The notes under the pieces are model-generated. The model saw nothing but the letters and a program-made list of their open reading frames with translations. It ran no database searches and was not told the DNA's origin. DNA of 64,000 bases from Ilyonectria destructans. Its lineage: Eukaryota; Ascomycota; Sordariomycetes; Hypocreales; Nectriaceae. How positions within the stretch are numbered: the stretch's first letter is position 1; each line of letters begins with the position of its first letter. The translations under genes were made by a program, and so were the position numbers. Positions 57,761-64,000 of this stretch are shown in pieces. The DNA is taken from NCBI GenBank assembly GCA_020740775.1, contig JAHEWK010000007.1:1116001-1180000 (forward strand), in the 5' to 3' direction.

Positions 57761-58799
57761 TTAAAGCCTCCAACCCTCCAGCTCAGTGGCATTGTTGAAA
57801 GCCGCTAGGTCGACGTAGTGGATCTGGCGCTGTCCACCCCGGCCAAATTGCTCGCTGGTGATGTTGAGCAAAGTGGCCGACGTCTGGGATGTCTTTGAGA
57901 GGAGGTCCGGGAAGGCAGAATTGATGTTCTTGTAGATCTGCTGAGGGGTGAAGAAATCCTTTCCCTTGGCCTCGATCTTGTTCTTAAAGTACGTGACGTA
58001 CTTTTGGGTGTGTTCCAGATCGATGTGAGACCCAAACTTCTTGGTGAGGGAGTGGCCGGGGATGATTTTGTGGGGCTTGAGAGACTGAATGAACTCCAGG
58101 GTGGACAGCCAAGCCTCCGTCAGGGAAGGTGACAGAAGATCCGCAAGCCAGAGATGCATGGTGTGGCTGTAAACCGCGTCGCCGGCAATCAACGTAGAGA
58201 TTGAGGGAATCCAAAACATGGTCTCATCGATGGTGTCGCCAACAAGAGGGCTCACGAGGTGAATGGGAGTGCTCTCGTCCCCTGGCAAGGTGAAGAAGGA
58301 AAAGTCATAAGAAGTGGGAATAGTGACATTCTCTACCACGACGTCATCTCCGAGTATCCCTCTCCAAAATTTGGCCTTGAATAAAATTAGCAAGGAGATA
58401 TAGCGAGTCTTAGAAGCTGCAATAGCGTACCTTTATCGGTGCTTCGTTCTTGATAAGTGTCACAGCTTCAGTGCTGGCGTAGTACTTGGTATCCGGGAAG
58501 CGAGCGAGGAACGCGGTACCACCTAAGTAGTGGTCGGGGTGAGAATGTGTAGAAAAAGCAGCCACGAGCGGCTTATCCGTAGTCGTAGATACCCAATCGG
58601 CGAGGGCCTCGGCCTGGGGAATGCCCAGCGGCAGGTCGATAATCACGGCTGCTTCGGAGCCAATGATCAAGGATGACACCATGTCGAGCGATGGGCCAGA
58701 GCTGATAAAATTCTCAACGCGGAGAGCCTTATTGCAGGATGGGCGTGCTGCCACGGTACCAAAGGCGGCCCCGAGTGTGACAAAGATATTCAACTTCAT
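57761..58799 (-). CDS. Secreted metallo-beta-lactamase-fold hydrolase
   Basis: Two exons (58799-58431 and 58375-57761) encode 327 residues. MKLNIFVTLGAAFGTVAARP is a signal peptide. The metal-binding HxHxDH is STHSHPDHYLGG (His85, His87, Asp89, His90). Later ligands are likely in LIAGDAVYSH (Asp) and IIPGHS (His), so a two-metal site appears complete. The splice joins EAPIK to AKFWRGI. Fungal relatives hydrolyse lactones, thioesters or xenobiotic rings; beta-lactamase activity cannot be assumed. A TATA-like CATATAAAG at 58909-58917 on the minus strand sits about 115 bases upstream of the ATG. Neighbouring SDR and hydrolase could act on one small molecule. Confidence 0.85.
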
Positions 58800-59683
58800 G
58801 ATGAAGGCGGGTTTAAAACGATTGATTAGACTTGTGTGCTTTGGCTGCGGTGCTTGCGTGTAGGTTGCTGCGAAAGGCAAGATCTTGGATACATGGCGAT
58901 AATGTGACTTTATATGTAGTAAATGCTATGGGACTTGCAGATTACCGATCACTCCCTTGAATAGTAGATAATCTTATTCTTGCCATGGCCTCGTTATTCT
59001 GCTGCTTATTCTAGAATACAACTATACGACGAGTGCTCATTACCAACGTTTCAGTAAAATTGGGCTTGGCGCCTCGAAAACACCCGCTCGACCATCCCGC
59101 TGCCATTCAACAAGGCCATCCCACTCGGCTATCCCACTCTATCCCACCGTGGCCCACTAGCGCATCCCTCGCGCAGCTGCCATCCCACAAGCACTGTTCT
59201 TTTCATGGATGAACGAATGACGGAGAGATGACTGAAAGTTAAGTTTGATTTGGCCATTATGTAACTGGCGCGGCCTGGCTTAGAGATTGATGACGTTTCT
59301 ACGATACCGGTAATTACAATGTAAGAGCCCCATTTAAGCATATGAAGCTCTGCAATGGCCAAACAGTCTATTAGACCTTATTTTACAACAAAAATACTTC
59401 ACCCATGACCTTGTTTGAGTGCAAATTGCATCAAGGGTCGTGTGGCGGTGTTCCATCATGTGTGAGCCCCCAGCTTGGGCCGACGCCAAAAGCCCAATGG
59501 CATATCCGTAAGCCACCAGAAGGAGTAGGATTACTAGCGTGGGGAGTTTCAAACACGACAAACAATCTAAGCTATGGCAGGGAGGGATCCAAGTGCTGCC
59601 TTTACCAACTCTGCTCACTTGGTCAACCCCTTACTAGACTTCCTTTTCTAAGTAACTGCTCACTCAAATGTTATCGCAGGGGA
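58800..59683. other. Intergenic region
   Basis: No gene is supported. The left end is the hydrolase promoter. No obvious repeats. Confidence 0.45.
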
Positions 59684-60822
59684 CTAGGCTGTCCCATGCA
59701 AACACTTCCATACATCTGTAACTTCTCGAAGCATCTCCGCTGGTAGGCCTAGCTGTTTAGCTAGAACCTGAGCTGTAGAGGATCGGGGAGTCTCGTCTGA
59801 GTGCTTTAATAAGGCTACCGCTGGTCGAAGGTTTTCTGCCGATAGGATTGGCTGCCCAACTAAGATTTGCACTGCAGCAGACTGAGTATTCTTGCCTAAG
59901 TCCTTTAATAAGGCTACTACCATTCGAAGGATCTCCTCCGGTAGGGTGAAATGCTTGGCCGTTGCTTCAGTGAGTGTAGAACTTTTATTTTTATATCGTT
60001 GGGCTCTTCTCGTAGGATGGTCTCCAGGGTTTGATGTGGAGAGTCCATCTCAATTGCCAGTCGGGAAAATATTTCAACGTCAAGTTACATACTGCATTCT
60101 AACAGCCTGTGTTTTATTTGACCCTCTAGATCCTTACGTAGCTGTTTCAACTCCAGAATTTCCTGCTGCGGACCCACGTCGTTCAAGCAATGCATGATCA
60201 GTTGCTGATGCGCTGGACTGAAAAGGTCACTCATATGCAATTCATCGGCAGAAAGCCTTTTAATCTGGAGCTTGTCTGTATTGTAGGGTTCGTTCTGTAT
60301 CTATACGTCCGCTTGTTCGAGTGGAGATCCCTGTCGAATCTTTCCAACGATTTCTTCAATTTTACTAGCGACGCGCTCGTAATCTTTACACCCAGAGCCG
60401 CGAAACTTGCTCATCTGGGACGTGGGTTCGTTCGAGTCGCTGCCGCCCGAAGCACGGCAGACTTGCCGAGTTCTCATCGACCAGCTGGTAGGTTTTAGCA
60501 ACGCTCTCCCTCATGGAATAACGAAGATACTTACGAGGTGTGGTTGGAGAGACCGAAACCCTAAGAGCCAAAGGAGAAAGAGGATCAGTTGCCAAGGCGA
60601 AGAGCAATCTAGTAGCCAAGTAGAACCTAAGCTGACCAGCCCAGCTAGAAGCATTGGATTAGAAAACAACCAAGCCAAATAGCCCTTTCGAACAAGAATC
60701 GTCTTTCGGCCTTCGTAGAAGATGAACCCGTGGTAATCCTGGCGTTCCTGTAGCTCAATGAACTTTTGCACGAGTTCGTCGACACTGGATGTTGCCTTCT
60801 TCGTGTAGTCAATCAATGTGGT
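59684..60822 (-). pseudogene. Broken HEAT-like repeat protein gene
   Basis: Read on the minus strand, a hydrophobic N-terminal piece (LIDYTKKATSSVDELVQKFIELQ, then a membrane-like segment to LGFRSLQPH, 60822-60535) starts after an AG without a usable upstream exon. From about 60501 one frame continues: GCKDYERVASKIEEIVGKIR, stop TAG at 60303-60301, YNTDKLQIKRLSADELHMSD and a helical stretch, stop TAA at 60087-60085, and HQTLETILREEPNDIKIKVL. It then shifts frame to EATAKHFTLPEEILRMVVALL and AENLRPAVALLKHSDE, repeats of about 31 residues like the HEAT-type repeats of some fungal NLRs, and ends at 59684. Both stops could come from Gln codons by C-to-T change. An N-terminal activator or nucleotide-binding region is not seen. 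Confidence 0.55.
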
Positions 60823-60919
60823 TACTGTAAGTTTCGAGCTCCAGTAAAGATGGAAAATAGCTCAACAACAGGTCTCTATTTCTCTTACATATATCAAGTT
60901 TTCCCAGCAGCCTTGCTAT

Positions 60920-61941
60920 CTACATCCACTTCTCTTTGAACGACTCGGCAAATTCCTTCCATGTGATAGGCTTCTCGCTCAGGAGGCTCAGGGTCTCCTT
61001 CAAATCAGCTCCTGCATAGTAACCAGGGTCCTCTAGGAGCTTCATGTTCTCAAGCAGCTCCTGGGCCGCGTTCGGAGGCAAGAACGACTTGAACACGTCG
61101 TCGGGGAGCTGAATTGCTACAGCAGGCTTTCCGATAACAGTGGAGAAGTCAGCTGCAAGCTGCGATGGCGAGTAGTAATCCGTAGCCGCATAAATTCTCT
61201 GGCCGAGGGACTTTGGGTAGTGTTGAATTGCAGCAGCCACAAATTTGCCTATGCAAGTTAGTATTTTAGAATACACTGGTTGATATTATGGCTTACCAGT
61301 ATCTCTGTTCGCATCGAGGAGAGGAATCTGGGCCTTCTCGGGAGAGACAGGAAGGGCTATGGTGTAACCTCCCTGGTCGTTCTTCTTGAACCATTCGAAG
61401 AGGTTGGACATGAACAAGCCAGGGAGAACAAAAGAGGCCGGGACACCACTGCTGCGGATGTACTCCTCGACCTTGGCCTTGGAATCGAAATGAGAGATAT
61501 TGGGGAGTTTACCTCCGCTGATTTCTGTGGTGTTGAGAAGGGAGGAGAAAATGAGATGCTGCACGCCGGCGGCCTTGGAGGCATCGGTCACAGCTTTTCC
61601 TTGGGCGATTTCGGTATCCGCAGAAAAGGTTTCCCAGAAGTTGGTGACCACGAAGACGGTGTGGGCGCCACTAACAGCCGGAGCGAGTGCATCAGCGGAA
61701 GACATGTCGGCCTAAGTTCAATGGTCAGTATTTGTCGGCCGAGAAGAGATTATTGGCTTGTACTCACTGCAACGACCTCGATACCCTTGGCAGCGAGTGC
61801 CTGGGCCGATGGCTTGGTCACATCCCGGGTAATAGCCCTGATCTTGAATTCCTTGGAGAGGATGGCGTCGTTGAGAATGGCTTTTATAACCGAGCCACCC
61901 TGGTTGCCGGTAGCGCCAAAGACAGTGATGAGCTTGGACAT
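60920..61941 (-). CDS. NmrA-like NAD(P)-binding protein
   Basis: Three exons (61941-61768, 61711-61297 and 61248-60920) encode 305 residues. The N-terminus MSKLITVFGATGNQGGSVIKAIL has the GxxGxxG motif of the NmrA group of atypical SDRs. The middle HTVFVVTNFWE and QHLIFSSLL match the family, and the usual active-site Tyr/Lys pair of classical SDRs is not evident. The C-terminus is GYYAGADLKETLSLLSEKPITWKEF, also family-typical. Members sense NAD(P) redox state or act as isoflavone-reductase-like enzymes; NmrA itself restrains a GATA nitrogen regulator. Which of these applies is unknown. Confidence 0.9.
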
Positions 61942-62651
61942 GATTGCGATTGAGGAGTGTTGATTGAGTTGAGTGGGTGGATTGAGTGTTGATGTGTGTT
62001 TGCTGTATTGAAGTGTTGGTGTATCTGATGAATGATGGAATTATTTGTTGAAGCTACGAAAACATGGTCGTCTTTTATCTACAAATGAGGGTGAAATGCA
62101 AGACACTTACAATCGGCTCGCGAGCGGGGAATGCCAAGACACCCGAAAGGTGGGGATCACGGAAACATGCAAAAAAAGACGCTAACCAAGGGCGTAGGGC
62201 ATCGGAAAACGCCAAGACTCCCGAAGGTTGCGAGCGGAGAAGACGGCATCGCCATCGTCATCTTCTATTGGCTGCTTTTTGCTGCTTTTTGCTGCCTGTT
62301 GCTGCAGCGTTCTGGGAACGGCAACCATCTTACGTCATTGCTCTTACTCATCAGAGTCGACTCGCGGTCGCGCCAAGGCTCAGGACGCGAAGGATTCCCC
62401 GGTTGGTGGAAGTCGGAACATGGCGAAAAAAGCCTCCACAGCCAAATCCCATCGACACCACCATCTCGACGAGATTATTCATTCGGTGTTTGTGCGTTTC
62501 CCGAGTTGCATACTCGCTGACTACGAGACAATTAATTGCTACTTGCGGTTCATACAAAATATATAAAATAACAGAGTTCTGAATAATTGAAGCTATTCTC
62601 ACTCTCACTCTCACACACTAATTCCACATTTCCTCCTACACACTTGTCAAA
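61942..62651. promoter_or_regulatory. Divergent intergenic region between NmrA-like and DUF1857 genes
   Basis: About 710 bases between divergent starts. It contains a short run of TTTTTGCTGC-type repeats at 62273-62310 and a TATATAAA at 62561-62568, roughly 85 bases before the DUF1857 ATG. No gene is supported. Confidence 0.45.
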
Positions 62652-63232
62652 ATGGCCGTCATCAACATTGCCTTTACTTCCCCAATCAACCCACCAGGCG
62701 CTTCGCCCATCCTTACTCAGGAACAAGTCTGGACTGGACTCGAGCGCAAAGTTCGCCGCGCTTATGAATTCGTCTCTGTCATTACCGCCTGCGAGGTGAT
62801 ATCCGAGGAGGGTCCCGAAGATGGCTACAAAGTAGTGCGACAAGCCACCTTTGCGCCTGGCATCCGAAAAGGTGGAGATACAGCCGTAGAGACCTGCCTT
62901 CATTACCCGCCGAATCGTGTCGATTTCCATCAGGAGGATGGAAGCAACGTCGCCAATATTGTGAGCAAGGGCCCCGATGGGGAGCTGCTCATGACATACT
63001 CTTTCGGATGGCGACATCCAGATATCGCAGAGGGCAGTGAAGAGGCTAAGAAAATAGAAGAGAATTATTGGAAGGTAAGACGCCTAGCAGTGATGTGGAA
63101 ACATTCCGTATCATACACCTACATGATGTGTTTCGCACCATGTGCTAACAACCCGATTGATAGATGTCTAAGATAGCTGTTGAAGGGAGCATCAACACAA
63201 TCCGCCGGCTTGTTACAGAGGGGGAGATCTAA
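62652..63232 (+). CDS. DUF1857-family (SRPBCC-like) protein
   Basis: Two exons (62652-63074 and 63164-63232, with an 89-nt intron) encode 163 residues. INIAFTSPINPPGASPILTQEQVWTGLERKVRRAYEFV is the usual opening of DUF1857 proteins, followed by CEVISEEGP, VRQATFAPG, ETCLHYPPNRVDF and GELLMTYSF. These form the alternating strands of a small START/SRPBCC-like barrel. The last exon supplies the closing helix (AVEGSINTIRRLV). Members are small intracellular proteins, often near secondary-metabolism genes, of unknown ligand. Confidence 0.85.
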
Positions 63233-63482
63233 TCGAAGCGATGTGAGAATACATCGATAGAATGTATTGCGTCTTAGAGAATAGAGGACGTATGTTAAGC
63301 TAAATAGAGAGTACCATGAGCATATAGAACGAATAGAGGAAATGTATAATGCTGTTGATTAGTGTTGCATTTATGCAGAGTGGTAAATTTAGTAAGTTAA
63401 TTGCATGCCTGTCTAATGTCTATTCGTATTCATGAGGTAAACAAAAGAAAGAAATGGTAGTTCCCCAATGCGATCTGTACAA

Positions 63483-64000
63483 TTAAACATCCTCCACCTT
63501 GAGAACAGGCTTAGGCCCGAACAGTCTTGAAAACCTATTTTGGGGTACGTTTGGCGATTTTGGTAAATCCGCAAACTGAACACTGATTCCCCTACCACTC
63601 CTACTGGAACGTTTCGCTCTAGCTTGGCTTCCAGTAAGTAGCGGGACCGGAATATTCATGTCGTTTCCTGAGACGCTCATCCTGGTAATGACAGTGGTCA
63701 CGCTCATCTTGCGACCTTGGAACGGAAGACCTGGAGTTTGTAAATTGCTCTGGTCGGTGGCGTCTTCCAGACGGAGAACAATCTCGACCGTGTTCTCGTC
63801 TTCGATAACCTTGGGCTGGCGATTGGCAAAGCATCTGGCATGTTTGAAGATAGCACAGTAGCAACTGAGAACGTCGATGGCTGTGAGCATAATTTTATAC
63901 GGCATCTGGAGTTGGATTAGTATGGACATCAGGTTGAAAAACTGGATTACTTACATAATAGAAGATGAGAACCATGTAGCTAACACGCTCATTTTTGAAG
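63483..64000 (-). CDS. C-terminal part of an unknown, possibly membrane protein (5' end outside window)
   Basis: The last exon (63905-63483) and a fragment of the preceding one (from the window edge to 63955) join through a 49-nt intron with clear GTAAGT and CTCCAG signals. The combined frame is FKNERVSYMVLIFYYMPYK, then IMLTAIDVLSCYCAIF, which is hydrophobic, then IEDENTVEIVLRLED and a basic, Ser/Arg-rich end (QARAKRSSRSGRG). It stops at 63483. I do not recognise the family; a membrane-associated protein is possible. Confidence 0.65.

Noticed and set aside
60301..60619. Normal two-exon gene joining the hydrophobic piece to a frame ending at 60386
   Set aside because: The splice is possible in phase, but the alternative frame is clearly more protein-like over 400 bases and there is no initiating ATG, so a pseudogene fits better.
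61280..61963. 227-codon plus-strand open frame
   Set aside because: It is the antisense of the NmrA-like gene, whose three exons have clear motifs and splice signals.

Overview
The window is nuclear DNA of a filamentous ascomycete (Pezizomycotina; a Sordariomycete such as a hypocrealean fungus is my best guess, by inference). The reasons are many short GT-AG introns (about 46-130 nt), Zn2Cys6 transcription factors, an F-box/ankyrin protein, NmrA and SDR oxidoreductases, a P450, NRPS debris and STAND-like immune-type proteins. I rebuilt 24 spliced or intact genes inside the window, two genes cut by its edges, and three broken genes. No tRNA, rRNA, CRISPR array or intact transposon was recognised.

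Layout. 1-6.6 kb: a possible non-self-recognition corner, with the N-terminal part of a fungal AAA ATPase divergent from a six-exon STAND-like protein that lacks a Walker A motif, then an F-box/ankyrin protein with a repeat-encoded proline-rich tail. 7-14.9 kb: an amino-acid transporter, a Zn2Cys6 regulator tail-to-tail with a phytanoyl-CoA dioxygenase-like enzyme, and a GNAT acetyltransferase. 15.5-18.5 kb: a damaged SET-domain gene and a small unknown gene with a GC-AG intron.

19.3-31.8 kb is the most coherent block: a Zn2Cys6 regulator, a Rieske oxygenase of the choline-monooxygenase type, a sarcosine-oxidase-like FAD enzyme, a Baeyer-Villiger-type monooxygenase, an MFS transporter and a cupin. 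The Rieske and FAD genes share a 485-bp divergent promoter. A catabolic or tailoring cluster for an N-methylated or quaternary amine would fit: the transporter imports, the Rieske enzyme and the FAD oxidase remove N-alkyl groups, and the regulator controls the set. The Baeyer-Villiger enzyme is not explained by this simple scheme.

33-46 kb: a beta-propeller/CVNH lectin-like protein next to an 86-bp tandem repeat, an amino-acid permease, a secreted flavin amine oxidase, a P450 and a Zn2Cys6 regulator. 47.6-53.2 kb: an NRPS relic with deletions and RIP-like mutations, then a large TPR-CHAT protein with ten 45-residue repeats and an intact His/Cys pair. 54-64 kb: a conserved unknown protein, an SDR, a secreted metallo-beta-lactamase-fold enzyme, a HEAT-like pseudogene with two nonsense codons, an NmrA-like protein, a DUF1857 protein and the end of an unknown gene.

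All splice sites were placed by reading frame and GT/AG (once GC/AG) signals, with phases checked by hand. None has been tested against transcripts.
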